Origin: Sialis fuliginosa
Taxonomy: Eukaryota; Arthropoda; Insecta; Megaloptera; Sialidae
Direction: 5' to 3'
Assembly (NCBI GenBank): GCA_961205875.1
Contig: OY540812.1
Span: 28,653,098 to 28,717,097, forward strand
DNA length: 64,000 bases
Shown: positions 11,666 through 23,525 of the stretch, piece by piece
Layout: the number at the start of each line of letters is the position of its first letter
Numbering within the stretch: the stretch's first letter is position 1
The notes under the pieces: generated by a model
Told to the model about the DNA's origin: nothing
Database searches by the model: none
Seen by the model: only the letters and a program-made list of their open reading frames with translations
Position numbers and translations under genes: made by a program

Positions 11666-12589
11666 GTGACAGTTCTACGCTCCCTAAAATGAAAGACATT
11701 TAAGTTTTATCATACTAAATGCATAAAATATGATTTTTGAAAAAAAAATGTTTTATGGTAGTAGTATTAAAAATGTGTCACAAACTGGGTAAATATTTCG
11801 ATCAGATCACGAATAATGTGATTCACTGACATAATATATTTATAAGTACATAGGTATTGGAAATACATATATCAAAACTATAGACGGACGAATAGTTTTG
11901 AAGACTGAAGGTTACCTGTATAGTTCAGAATTTTTTTATGTTCTCTGTATGAAAACATAAACTAAAATAAATGATAGAAACATAAAATATAATGAATTTT
12001 TTTTATCATCTCATAAGTTGACACAACGATGAAAAAATTCATATTATCAAAAATAAATATTTGCAGTATCATCAAAAGCGCATAAATCTTTTATGACGTC
12101 ATAACCGGAAATGTTTAAACTTACACCAAATATGATTTTTTTATGCAACGAGTTGGGAAAAGTTTTTGCGCCGCGCGATTACTATCGATGTACTGCAATT
12201 TCGCTTGAAAATATGGAAATCGTGATTTAATTCCAAAATCACTACACGTATGCCAGATATGAAAGCAATAAAACTTTTCTCATATTAGTTATTTCATTTT
12301 CGCAACCAAATAACGTACTTTCAATATCGAAAACTTTCCTATGGAAAACCATTTTACCTATTATTTTTGAAATTGAAACTTTTTGTTAGGAAAAAATAAT
12401 AGTGTGTTTTGCATATTTGAAAAACGTGAATTGACTTTTTGTTTTAAAATACATACTAGAAGTATTCCCAAAAAGTTATTAGCATTTATTAATAAATAAT
12501 TAAATAATACATTTATCATACACAAGTAGTGTAAAAAATTTAATAGTAGATCGAGGTTGTAATTTTAAGCAAAAAAACCTTATGTTAAC
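11666..12589. other. AT-rich stretch, nothing recognised
   Basis: No supported coding frame or repeat copy. A GCGCCGCGCGATTACTATCG patch near 12170 is richer in G+C than its surroundings. Confidence 0.4.
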
Positions 12590-12860
12590 CTATTTTCGGA
12601 AATTCTTCGTGAGGAAGATACAGTCTTTTATCTAAAATTAGTGTTTATTTAATATCTAGAGAACCCATCACAGTACAGTTATGAAGTTTGATACAGGGTT
12701 TAATATTAATAAGTGTTATCGATTTTCATTATCAAACAATAATTATTTAGACCAGGGGTGTTTGGGGCCAGTGGGACCGCCGATTTTTATCAAGTATTTT
12801 TTTGTTCTTGACTTTTTTTCCTGAGTTGGTGTCTTCTGTATCAAATTGTTTAGTTTTTTT
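12590..12860 (+). mobile_element. Left-arm fragment of a CAGGGTG-type foldback element, diverged
   Basis: TCGGAAATTCTTCGTGAGG, ATTAGTGTTTATTTAATATC, AGTTATGAAGTTTGATACAG, AATAAGTGTTATCGATTTTC and GGGGCCAGTGGGACC follow the left arm of the element at 42343-43482, with many substitutions and no end. Confidence 0.7.
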
Positions 12861-14055
12861 CGGTCTAAACACGGCATTAGCTCATAGAAGAATTATTATT
12901 GCAAAGTAATTTAGCACCATAAAGCTATTTCAACAAAAAATGTCAGAGAACAGGTTTTGCACGAGCATAACCATTTGACTTATTACATAATTATAAGAAA
13001 TGAATTATTTACAGTAATTATTTTAGCAAAACTATAGGAAACCGTTCCAAAATTGCACCAATACATTTTTCTCAAATTTTTTCTATACTCTTTTACTTAT
13101 ATTTGATCAAATAGCTTTATTAGCCAAGTTTCTCTAGTACATGACTAAAAAATCATATCTCCAAATCCCAAATAAGGAAAATAATAAAATTCCATAAAGA
13201 CGTTTACAATAATTTTAAAAATATTCGTATATATTTATTTGGAGTCATTTATTTTCTAATAAATGAACTACTAAATATGCAGTTCTTAACTTTGTTCAAA
13301 TTAAAATATCATAATCGAAAAAGTATGATACGGGATACTCGACTCGCATTTGACAATTTTTTTTCCTAAAATAAGAATACTAGCACGAACGCCACAAAAA
13401 CCTTATTTAGTGATTGATGAATTGTAAACAAATTGCTAAAATTTTATATTGAAAACAAAATTATATTAAATCTGTATATCGCCCGAAAGTGAAACAGTTA
13501 TATGCTTCAAAAGAATAATTTAATAATTTTCAAAAATGAATAGCATAAAAACAATTTATTTGATATAATATCAAACATTTCCTTTTGATTACAAGTACAA
13601 ACTTCACATTTCGACATTTATGTATATACGAGTATATACATTTAATTTTTTAAATAAAGCCACTAATTATAAAGACTTACAACAAGTAAATATAAAAGCC
13701 CACTCGGTCGGTAAAGTAGCCGCCCACCTAATCCGACTCAAATTTAACCGACCGGTTTTCCAGCAGACCGATTGAAGTTTATTCCTTTGAATTTTAATGC
13801 CTACTCCTTCATAAAGTTTTCTTTGAACACATTTTTCGATGAATTTCAACTTTAAAAGCACTTTTCTTTTGAAAATAATTCATTAAGAAGTTTTTTAAAT
13901 GTTGAAAATAAACAAATAACCATGTTTCTCGTAATGAAGTTACTGATTTTTATATTAAAAATAGATACCTAACTGCATAATATATAAAGTTCAAAGAGGT
14001 TAACTATTAATTATATTATGCCTTGCCACACGAAAAATAAAATGTTAAATATTAT
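12861..14055. other. Mostly AT-rich, nothing recognised
   Basis: The minus-strand frame 13667-13861 (64 codons) lies in a slightly GC-richer patch (13700-13775, with CGGTCGGT and CCGACCGG). It resembles no protein I recognise and has no supporting splice or promoter signal. Confidence 0.4.
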
Positions 14056-14825
14056 TTTTTCTACAACCGTGTAAAAAAGTAGGCTTTTTCATTGACATTT
14101 CAGTGTGTAAAGTAGTACTTTTGCGCTCGCCGTGCGTAAAAAGTTTTTTCACGCACGGCGTGCGCAAAAGTGTTTCCATAGTAACACATCTGTACATTTT
14201 TACATTTTTTTACGATTAATGAATTTTATAAAATATACTATTGTATTATAGTATTAAACAAATTACTAAAATTTATGTACTATATTAATTATGGTAATAA
14301 ACAAAATTATTAATAAAATTAAATAAAATATAAACAATACCTTTAGAGCTTTTTTCTTGGCACAATTCATGGTATTATGTGTAATTTTCATATATCAATT
14401 TAGATTTTGCAGATAGTAATTTTAAAATTACAGAATTTGCAGCTTCTCATATCTCTGGTGGTGCACACTTATGTTCTTTTTCAGTATCACCACTTATCCA
14501 TCTGAATATAATATAATAGAATCACAAATTATGAAACTCATTTGAATGAAAATAGAACTGTCAAAAATTTTATCCAAAGCTTACTAGAGTTGAATTTTAA
14601 TATTAATATAGCAAAATACAAAGTATATAAATTAATTATTATATTATATTATTCTTAATATTATATAATAAATAGATTTGTAGAAAAAATATTGTGTGCA
14701 CCTCGGGTGTAAAATGCGTTTTTCGCACTCGTGTGATTGTCAGTCTCGGCTAACGCCTCGACTGACAAACATTCACACTCGTGCGAAAAACTATCATTTT
14801 ACACCCTAGATACACAAATAACTAT
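14056..14825. mobile_element. Repeat family I, copy 1, with two long GC-rich hairpins
   Basis: Starts TTTTTTCTACAACCGTG. A decayed GTAGAAAAAATATTGTG near 14680 is the inverted partner of the start. Hairpin 1: arms 14117-14137 and 14151-14171 (21 bp, one mismatch, CGCTCGCCGTGCG type). Hairpin 2: arms of roughly 45-50 bp, 14705-14750 against 14755-14806 (GGGTGTAAAATG, TTTTTCGCACTCGTG). The other copy is at 55396-55966 and lacks hairpin 2. Non-coding. Confidence 0.75.
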
Positions 14826-14950
14826 TGATTCATGATACCCATGGGCGCAAAAGGATATTTATCAACCTCCTGCCCGAAACCCTTAATTCAAGTTTCTAAC
14901 TCAATGCAATACAAAATATACGGCCTTTTTAAGCGTAGTTTGATACTTAT

Positions 14951-15717
14951 ATAAAGGCACCAGTTATGGCTGCTATAAGAGCAATTTTTTTTTTTTTTTA
15001 TTAATTGGCTTGTTTTTTGTAATTCTCATGAACTCATGTTTAATTAAAGTCCGCAAATATATATAGTTTGTTTTTTTAAATTATAGCTTTTTATTTTGTT
15101 CATGTTTTTTCTCCAATAATGGAAAAGGTAAAACCAGCTAATGAGCACGCAGTGATAGACACTTGCTAATGATCAGTGACGGATTTACGTTAAGTGCCGC
15201 CCTAGGCAAAAAAAATTTCCGCTCCTCAACCAAGGGAAAATATAACCTATTTTTTACAAAATTTTACAAGAACTGAAAAAAACCTTTTGATAATCGGAGT
15301 AATTTTTGTATTCCTTTTTTTTTAGAGTGTATTAAACTAAAAAAGTTGTATTCTCCCAGAATCTACCACTCTGGGCAGTAGCCCATTTTACCCATGCCTA
15401 AATCCGTCGCTGCTAATGATTACAAATTGGTAAATATATAAAAGAAATTGATTGAAATTTGAAACATTGTAAAGCAGTTGCTATGATAATATAATAATTA
15501 CTAAATAAATTATACAAATAATTAGTTTAAATGTCCACCATTTTGACACCTATTGGCCGATTGTCATTAAATCACGCTGTAAGACAGTTTAATGTATTCA
15601 GATTAATATTCAGAAATGGTAGTAATCAAATATCAACAAATATTTCTAATTCAGTACATTTAATTTAAAATTTGCCATTACTGGGGTCCTTGCCAAGACT
15701 GGTGCCACTACCTTATA
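14951..15717 (+). mobile_element. Family B element, copy 1, interrupted by a hAT MITE
   Basis: Left end AAAGGCACCAGTTATGGC pairs with the right end ACTGGTGCCACTACCTTA. Without the nested insertion it is about 520 bp. It aligns with 56104-56671 (opposite strand) through CCGCAAATATATATAGTTTG, AATAATGGAAAAGGTAAAAC, ATGTCCACCATTTTGACACC and GTAGTAATCAAATATCAAC. No coding capacity. The TA|AGGT-type ends suggest a Tc1/mariner-type mover. Confidence 0.8.
15174..15412. mobile_element. Non-autonomous hAT element (239 bp) with perfect 8-bp target duplication
   Basis: Ends are CAGTGACGGATTTA and TAAATCCGTCGCTG, a 14-bp terminal inverted repeat with one mismatch. CTAATGAT flanks it at 15166-15173 and 15413-15420. 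The CAGTG start and 8-bp duplication are the hAT signature. It sits inside a family B copy whose uninterrupted sequence (CACTTGCTAATGATTAC) is visible at about 35130-35145. Confidence 0.93.
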
Positions 15718-15721
15718 GACT

Positions 15722-15992
15722 CACTGACTGATCATCAAAACCTATAGAGTTCTTCCCGCTGATCTAGAATCTTGAAATTTGACACAGAGGAAGTTTTCTT
15801 AGCACAAGTAATGTAGAATTATTACGTGACAAACCTAATTTTGCTGTTTCGTTCATACAGCATCTACGTAAAGACGCCTCACACAAAGATTTCTTGGGAA
15901 TCGAATCGATTATGTACGTAACTATTGGCAATAATTAAGTTTTATATAACGGTATGGAACCCTTAGGGCGTGAGTTCTACTCGCACTTGTAC
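15722..15992 (+). repeat. GTACGGAACCC-type dispersed insect repeat (family J), copy 1
   Basis: Contains CCTATAGAGTTCTTCCCG, TGATCTAGAATCTTGAAATT, CATCTACGTAAAGACGCCT, TTATATAACGGTATGGAACC and GTGAGTTCTACTCGCACTTG. The order and words are those of a repeat family I know from many insect genomes, usually with a GTACGGAACCC then CGAGTCCGACTCGCACTTG tail. A second copy of the right part is at 46923-47100. Confidence 0.65.
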
Positions 15993-17194
15993 GACTTCTT
16001 ATTTTTTGTTAATTCATTACAAGCCACCTAGTGCATTATACGATACTGTTACCAAAAACGATGGAGCCTATCTTGTATCAAATGTCAAATTAATTGTACA
16101 TCTCCCATAGACGAAAATTTAAAATATGCATTTATATGCTTATAATTATAATTGAATTTGGTTTATAAGAGAGATGATGGAATAGACTTTTCTCTGTAAA
16201 ATTTTTATATCTATTTAAATTTTTTAAATCACATTTCTCGAAAAATTTTACTTGAGATATCTGAAACGAGAATCAATATTCCCCAGTTTTATCAAATTCT
16301 GTTATTGATACCAGTCAAATAGACCAATCAGAGCCCAGCATTTGTTATTTAACAGATATGTACCAAGCTGTCAACACAAACAAACTGGTAACTTACATAG
16401 AAGAAATCAGGCATAACTGTGCTAACTGTACGTTACACCAGATATGTGCTATACTGTATAACTAATTCCTGATTCTTTCATTAACAAATACTGTCACTAA
16501 TACCATTATATAATATATGATCATTGTCAAAATAATTTCACCGTTGACATATTAAAATTACCTCATCATCTGAGTCTCTTTGTTAGCAACGATTATAAAA
16601 TCATCCGTATTTATCCTTTAATCTGCTTTTCGTACAGAAGAGCCCTTTATCCTTCAAACAAATTAAGATTAATGATATATTTTCGTTAGCTATATCCAGC
16701 TGATACATAAACATTTATTAAAATAAATGGCGCTCATATTGTATGTATACATACATATCATACGTAGAACCTGCAGAAAACTATTTGTCATAGTTTCGTA
16801 ATTTTTGTCACCGTGAATATTCGTCGTTTGATTTATTATTTTTTGTTTTTTTTTTTAATATGATTTTTTTCCAATTTTAATTTTGAATTTGTTTTATATA
16901 AAATGTATACAACAAAAATAGTGCACAGTATCAACAAAGTTAAGTATTGTAATTTATCTGTTTACAAATACTATGGAGGTGAGGTTAGGTTTTTTAATCC
17001 TGCACTTGCAGGCGCATAAGCAAAACCTCGTTTATATCTTGTAATGAAATTATTATCATTGAAATAAGAACAAGATTACATAGCTGTAAAGTAAGGAATT
17101 TTCAAAATTATTAATCTAAAACATGTTTTTATTTTCTTATACATACATGCAAATAGTTTAAGTAAGTATATTGTTAAGTCGAGGTCGAGATTTT
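15993..17194. other. AT-rich stretch, nothing recognised
   Basis: No coding frame or repeat copy I can support. Confidence 0.45.
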
Positions 17195-17400
17195 GAAGGA
17201 AATATTCTATTTTGACCATTTCTGTGTCTGCATGTAGACGCTGTGACTAAAACTAGAATAGTGAAATTTTATATTTAGGATCAATTTTCATTTAGAAAGA
17301 AAACCTCATTAAAAAAAAGATTTATTTTATATAATTACACACTACGTATAAGAAAGTCCCGTTGCATCCATGATAAAGTTGGCATAGACATCTACTTTTT
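17195..17400 (-). repeat. Dispersed family F fragment
   Basis: Minus-strand words (CACAGCGTCTACATGCAGAC, TGATCCTAAATATAAAATTT) match family F. ACGTATAAGAAAGTCCC follows at 17344-17360 in the opposite sense, as in the 8-kb copy. Confidence 0.55.
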
Positions 17401-18349
17401 TAATTAAAGAAAATGTCTTACATAACGTTCAACAAAAATGATAAAAATAGTTTATATTAGATCATAGATGAAGAAATTTCAAGATGCATTCGATTCAAAA
17501 GCAACTCTAGCAATGACATGATCTTTTCAGGTTATATAAATGAATTCTTTCAGTTTATTAAAACCCCTTATTGATGATGATGTAAAATTAATCATAAAAA
17601 CTTCCATCTGAGTTTATTAAAAGGAAAACTTTGTTGTAATATCTTTGAAGTTTACTCTACCCGAAAGGTATTTCATGTGGAAGTGAGATACATAGTTAAA
17701 AAAAGAGAAAGATCATATTATTATCTCGAGAATAAAAATAAGAATACGTACAAATTTATCATTCTGAAAACAGGAAGGAAAAAGCCATAAGTCATTTGTA
17801 ATTCTTGATATGGAGTAGGTACTGAGATTTTTGTTTACTACGAAATAGTGTCATACATTATTTTATTTTTCAACATTTCAGGTTTTGTATTTAAACAGTC
17901 AAGATTTATTTGATTTTAAATCAACAAACATAGTTGGCGTTAAACGTGTTAAACAAAATGTTTTGTTTAAAATAGTTTACGTAAGACGCGTACTATATAC
18001 GAATATAATATAAATATAATATTTACGAACAAGTTAAAGATGAAATAATAATAAATATTTAAGGAGGTTGGCTACCGAAACAGAAATAGTTAAACCGATC
18101 TCAAATTTATATATGACTAACGCAATGGACCCGGTGTTACCCAGAAATATAAATTTAATCTGTAATAAACCTATTAAACATTGTTTTCACTTAAGATACT
18201 TTTTTCTTAAGTGAAAACTTAAATTGAACTGGCACAATACAAATTGTTTATTAATACAATTGTTTTGATATTAAAACGCTCGTTTTTGAAGCCTAAACAC
18301 AAGTCCGTCCGTCCATCTACCTCTCACCTCTATGCACTTGCCAACTTAA
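17401..18349. other. AT-rich stretch with one small hairpin
   Basis: GTTTTCACTTAAG (18183-18195) and CTTAAGTGAAAAC (18206-18218) form a perfect 13-bp stem with a 10-nt loop. Nothing else recognised. Confidence 0.5.
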
Positions 18350-18678
18350 TGTTCGGTGAACTGACAAAATTTACTAGCTAGCAAGCACTTTCAAATGGGG
18401 TACCAAACCTATATAACAATTCCCTTGAAGTTTCATGAAGTGTTTGACAAGTTTAGTTTCGCGCACGCGTGTTAAGTAAACACCAATGGTATTAAAACAG
18501 TGGTAGTAATATAAAAATTATCTCATACGGTCAAAGTCGCCAACTGTATTATAATAAGTTAAAATATCACTGCTCTAAATTCCAAAACAAATCCATAGAT
18601 AATATCACAGAATTAATATCCCATTTGAAAGTTCTTGCTAGCTAGAATATTTTGTTAACTTATTTATAATACCGGACA
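18350..18678 (+). mobile_element. Family D MITE, copy 1 (PIF/Harbinger-like, TAA target duplication)
   Basis: Ends TGTTCGGTGAACTGACAAAA and TTTATAATACCGGACA are imperfect inverted repeats. TAA lies on both sides (18347-18349 and 18679-18681), the three-base duplication of PIF/Harbinger elements. Other copies: 36719-37006 and 59625-59876 (reversed, truncated). Non-coding, 329 bp. Confidence 0.8.
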
Positions 18679-18824
18679 TAAGAATAGTAAAAAGTGGGGT
18701 GTGCTTCACCGGTTGAAGTGAAACTTTTTTTGTTTTCAATCACCATGCGAATTAAATAAATAAAGCTAAACGTATTAAATAAATAATCAAACGTATTCCT
18801 ATATAGGAAATTACAAAAACGAAT

Positions 18825-19070
18825 GGCCCAGGCTTGCGTCAATGCTAACCAACACTGGGCCAAGATACAAATGATAACTTTGTTCAAGACTCAACCAAGG
18901 CTTGTCGTACCAATGCTAGACCAGAGTTGGTCCAATCTTGGATAAAGAATAGATTACCCGAAGCTCGGTATCTGAAGGTAGGCCAAAATTGGGAACAATA
19001 TGGAAAAAGCGAAACTAACAACCCAATATTTCACCAAGCTTGGGCCCATCGTCAAGGGTGATATTTACTA
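18825..19070. repeat. Degenerate tandem repeat, about 60-75-bp unit
   Basis: AGGCTTGCGTCAATGCTAAC with CACTGGGCCAAGATA, AGGCTTGTCGTACCAATGCT with GTTGGTCCAATCTT, AAGCTCGGTATCTGAAGG with GGCCAAAATTGGGAACAAT, and CAAGCTTGGGCCCATCG follow one another at roughly 60-75-bp steps. Units are old and diverged. Confidence 0.5.
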
Positions 19071-19139
19071 TATGGGTTACAATACAAAACACAACGTAAA
19101 CTAACGTACACATGCGCTATTCATATATCTTATACATCT

Positions 19140-19640
19140 TATACATCTACTCACACATATAACCCACTCTCCTTAGCGTCTCATATTAAAATCTGTCGAG
19201 GTCATGTCAATTCGCTAAAAAAGTTTCAGTTCAAAAATGGCACCGTATAGTCCCATTGTTATGTGCTACTTGTTGTGAAGTGAGACAGCACAAATAACGT
19301 TCTCTCACTTTACAATTTGTAACGCCGCTCGTATAATCTTGCCTTTACTTCACTCTATTCTACTCTACCACATGCCATATTATCTTTGCGGTGCCCATCA
19401 CGCAGCGTTGCATATACAAATACATGCATACATTATAATAATTCACCAGAATCTCGACGACAGTGACAGGTAAGCGCGTCATCTGTGGGTTATCGAAGCA
19501 AGTCGGATGGGTTGCCGTTAAATTGAGTTCACGCCACCGTCGCGAATGACTGATAACGACGCCATCTATTGACATGTTACGGTGATAGGATTAAATTACC
19601 ATTACCTTAAGATACCAGTAATTACTCGTGCACATGTGAG
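19140..19640. other. GC-richer unassigned segment
   Basis: Noticeably richer in G+C and CpG than its surroundings, with no recognised repeat. The minus-strand frame 19360-19575 (71 codons) spans its core, but I recognise no protein domain. It could be an exon, a regulatory segment or an unrecognised element; the sequence alone does not decide. Confidence 0.3.
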
Positions 19641-19770
19641 TGATGGGGGAGGGGGTAAATACAGGAGATTTAATTTATCTTTACAGAAGATAAAGATTGT
19701 GAAAATAGCTATAAATGAAAGTACGTCACTTTTTTTATTTGTATATTTCTGTAACTGAAAATATTTTTTA

Positions 19771-20155
19771 AGATGAATCTTTGTAAGGGAATATTTTACA
19801 ACAAATGTTGTAGACCCATATTATAGGAAATTTAATGCTCTACAAAAAATATTCTATAAAATTTTCACGTAACATGTCGTTCTTGAAATATCTTGAAAAA
19901 ATAAATATTTTGGGATGTCACCCCTCCCCTTTACACACGATTTTGATGATTTTTAAATGGGACCGTCCTCAAGCCAAACCCAACCATCTAACCAAGTTTC
20001 ATTAATATCGGTTCAGTGGTTCATGAGTTCTGTGTGTGACAAGGATTCGGGGGAAAGACACACACAGACAAACATGGAACAAAAAGTGTTTAAACTTCTG
20101 AAATCGGAGAACAATCACAAAACTTCTCGTATATCTTCAATATTGCAAGGAAGCA
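19771..20155 (+). mobile_element. Family A element, left-truncated copy
   Basis: Starts inside the element at AGATGAATCTTTGTAAGGGA. It carries GTTGTAGACCCATATTATAG, ATTTTGGGATGTCACCCC, GGTTCAGTGGTTCATGAG and a short ACACACAGACA tract, and ends at TTGCAAGGAAGCA. The open frame 19957-20163 lies wholly inside it and is not a gene. Confidence 0.85.
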
Positions 20156-20159
20156 AAAA

Positions 20160-20400
20160 TTGACAAGAGTAAACATCCGTTCCCGATTAAGTTATTACTT
20201 AAAAAAAAATTCATTTGATGCATGTTGTATAGAATATTATTATCTTTAATTTGTGTTCTATTTATTTAATTCTATCTTTTATTAGTTTGTCAGTTTTTTT
20301 TTTATAAAATTACGTGCACTGTTCACTCTTAGTATAACGCATAAGAAAGTCCTGTGGCTTCCATGGCAGAATTTTTTTTTACTCTGCGGTTTTTTAAATG
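20160..20400 (+). repeat. Dispersed family F fragment
   Basis: AAGAGTAAACATCCGTTCCC, GCACTGTTCACTCTTAGTAT, ACGCATAAGAAAGTCC (20337-20352) and TTCCATGGCAGA match family F words at 8100-8420. Confidence 0.6.
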
Positions 20401-20673
20401 TAATAATATAAATAAGGCCGTTAGATGTTAATGCACTTGTTGTACCGAATGATTCAATTAAAATATTATCACGGGACAAACTATATTTTCACAGGCGAGT
20501 CGGACGCTTGTCAGCTTTTTCCCACGCGTGCCTTTCAACTTAATCAAAGATTAATTCGACACTGAAAAGGGATAACTTTCCCCTATCTCATCTATTAAGG
20601 CTGCGGTAACATGTGCACAGTTTAACAGAGAATACTGGACATGCGGGTGGTTAGGTTTGATTTCGACGAAAAA

Positions 20674-21321
20674 CATCTGCCAAGTAAATGCACAATGTTT
20701 CCTCGTGCTAAATTCACCAAAGGTAGTTAATTATTGAACAATTTAAATAAAAACCGATAAAGGGTTCAGATAAATTGCCTAGCATTGGTTAACCATTCAA
20801 TATTTACTAAAAAAATATTAGTTCGAATTTTTTTAAGACGCACCTGATTATTTTTTGTATATTTTTAATTTTTTGACAATTTCAATAATCTAAATTTATG
20901 CAAACGTCAAAATGACATTTAATATGTCAAAGTAAATATCAATTTAAAAAAAAAAAAAACACGATATTTTAAAACAAATGTTGTAGGCCTATATTATAGG
21001 AAATTGAATGCTCTACAAAAAAGATCCTATAAAATTTTTACGTAACATGTATCGTTCTTGAGATATCTTGAAAAAATAAATATTTTGGTATGTCACCCCG
21101 CCTCCACAAGCCAGACCCAATCATTCAACCAAGTTTCATTAATATAGGTTCAGTGGTTCATGAGTTATGCGTGTGACAAGGATTCAGGGGACAGACACAC
21201 ACACACACAGATAGACAGACACGGAAGATCAATTTTAAATTTTGAAATCGGAGAATAATTTTTTTGTTTCATTCTAAAACGATCAAAAAGCTTCTCGTTT
21301 CTTCGATATTACGAGGAAGCA
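20674..21321 (+). mobile_element. Family A element, full-length copy (648 bp)
   Basis: Runs from CATCTGCCAAGTAAATGCAC and TTTCCTCGTGC to ATTACGAGGAAGCA. The conserved inverted words TGCTTCCTCG and CGAGGAAGCA lie near its two ends. The interior has short direct words like CGTCAAAATGACATTTAA, a homopolymer A run, GAGATATCTTGAAAAAATAA and a CACACACAGATAGACAGACA tract. No coding capacity, so any mover works in trans. Confidence 0.85.
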
Positions 21322-22009
21322 CAATTTCTAACTTGTAGTAAATACTGCGTGTACGAGCAGTACATTTGATCGCAGCCTAAATTCAAAGTAAATGTACTAC
21401 CTACCCAGAGGCTGAAACATGAAAATGCTCATACACTAGAAATAACCGGAAGAGTCTTCATTCTAACATCTCTGTTTCATATGAAAGTTACTTCACTTAG
21501 GCTTAATCAAAGACTGTCAAAAGCTGGAACAAAGCACAGGATTTTAATTGAATTATAAATAATAATGCTTTGCGTGCGTCGCTAGAATATAAATTAGAGC
21601 GTTATTGGATTAGCCGGTGTATTCGGAATAATTCCCGTCCGTTTGTTAGTTCTGTTGGTAGACCTGTGTGTCGCTAACTTTACACACATGTGCCTAACTG
21701 TAGAAATATCATATAACTTTAACAAAAAGAGAAAATTGAAACTAATAAAGCAGTAAATTGCGTTACACTCTGCAAGCAGTGCCGGGTTAAGTTTATAATG
21801 TTTCAAGTGCGAATAGAAGCCATTATCTATATTGGGGAGATACGCAATGAAACGGACATTTGAGACTGACACATTTTATTATTAAAACTATAAATATTAT
21901 TTAACAAATCAATAAAGTTATATATTTAATTCTGAATTTTATTTCTGAATTATCAAGAAGTTATAATAAATCTCAAGAAAAATTACGGCAAGATGGTATA
22001 AACTGTATA
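21322..22009. other. Unassigned segment, partly GC-richer
   Basis: The minus-strand frame 21594-21872 (92 codons) overlaps a moderately GC-richer patch. I recognise no domain and see no start context or splice signal I would trust. Confidence 0.35.
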
Positions 22010-23442
22010 CCGGATGTTCCAGACCACCCGTCCACTATGTTTTACGCCTAAACTATTGAAGATAGATTTTTCATATAAAACGCAAACCTTCATTTGTAAA
22101 TAAAATTAAACCCAAATTATATAAAATTCTCAATTACCCTGTAGCCCAATCATTTTAGATTTTTTCACGAAAAAAACTGCCTAGTCGAAACTTTTGACGC
22201 AGTTGTGTGTCCCCGGCGGAGTAGATGATGAAATCACATTCTTGCCCATAAATTAGTTACCGGAAGTATCCGCCATCTTGGATTTTGTGTTTTTGTCGAT
22301 TTGAACGCGTATTTTGCATTTCTCGATAAAAAGGTTAGTAACAATTTTATAGAGAATTTAATTTTCTACAATCTTTATAGAGTCAATATTGTTGAAAAAC
22401 ATTATTTAGTGCTAATAATAAGCAAAAACTGTTAAAAATTAGAAGAGTGGCGCAGTTTTTTCAACTTTTATACCATTTTTATTGAAAATAAGTGGCACAT
22501 TTAAATGACAAAGTTGTAGAGGACTCAATTCCCAACAGCTTATGTACAAACAAATTTTTCGTACAACGTGTAGATAACGGTCGAGAACGCACTAAACACA
22601 GCTACGATTTTATATGGTTGAGTCTGAATATAGATTATTTTTCAGAAAAAAAATAATAATTTGGCAACACTGTCACTGAATCAAAAAATTAATAGACGTT
22701 AATGTAGAGGTTAAAAAATGACATTGGAAGACTTAAAACATTATAAGGTGTTCCATTTAAAATTTTGTTTGTTTTTGTTATAGGACAAAAATGGAACACC
22801 CTGTATTGTTGAAAATAATTTTACGACGTTGATCTTTTCGAACCAATAATATTATGTACCAAACTTTTTTTTCTATCTCCTACGGGAAGTGCGCTAAGAA
22901 AGCCGGACACACTATTGAACTATTGTGTATTGAACTGTATTGTTTTCAACAGCGCGATTTTCCCCATACGGCTGTGTTGAGCGCGTTCTCGGCCGTCATC
23001 TACACGTCGTACGAAAAACTTGTTTTTACAAAAGCTGTTGAGAATTGAGTCCTCTACAACTTTGTCATTTAAATATGCCACTTATTTTCAATAAAAATGG
23101 TATAAAAGTTGAAAAAACTGCACCACTCTTCTAATTTTTAACAGTTTTTGCTTATTATTAGCAATAAATAATGTTTTTTCAACAATATTGACTCTATAAA
23201 GATTGTAGAGAATTAAATTCTCTATAAAATTGTTACTAACCTTTTTATCGAAAAATGCAAAATACGTGTTCAAATCGACAAAAACACAAAATCCAAGATG
23301 ACGGACACTTCCGGTAACTAATTTATGGGCAAGAATGTGATTTCATCATCTACTCCGCCGGGGACACACAACTACGTCAAAAGTTTCGACTAGGCAGTTT
23401 TTTTGCATCTTACTTCGAATTTGATCTAAAATGATCGGGCTA
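22010..23442. mobile_element. Large foldback element, arms about 470 bp
   Basis: Left arm 22138-22606 and right arm 22969-23442 are long inverted repeats (for example CTGCCTAGTCGAAACTTTTG against CAAAAGTTTCGACTAGGCAG, and ATTAGTTACCGGAAGT against ACTTCCGGTAACTAAT), with scattered mismatches and one outer indel. A further left end, TA|CCGGATGTTCC at 22008-22020, resembles other foldbacks here, but its right counterpart is missing. The 362-bp centre holds a small inverted pair, AGGTGTTCCATTT and AAATGGAACACCCT (about 22747-22800). Open frames 22854-23048 and 23088-23273 are by-products. Confidence 0.88.
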
Positions 23443-23525
23443 CTGGTCATAATTCACGTTATTATGATCATCAATTCGACCAACGTTTCGTCCACAACAA
23501 GATCTGAAATCACGTTGAATATTTT

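Noticed and set aside
13667..13861. 64-codon minus-strand frame in a CGGTCGG-rich patch
   Set aside because: No recognisable domain, and only one short GC-richer stretch; insufficient for a gene call.
14117..14171. Viral-type terminal hairpin
   Set aside because: The GC-rich hairpin recalls such structures only in shape. It lies inside a repeat with CTACAACC inverted ends and no viral coding sequence is nearby.
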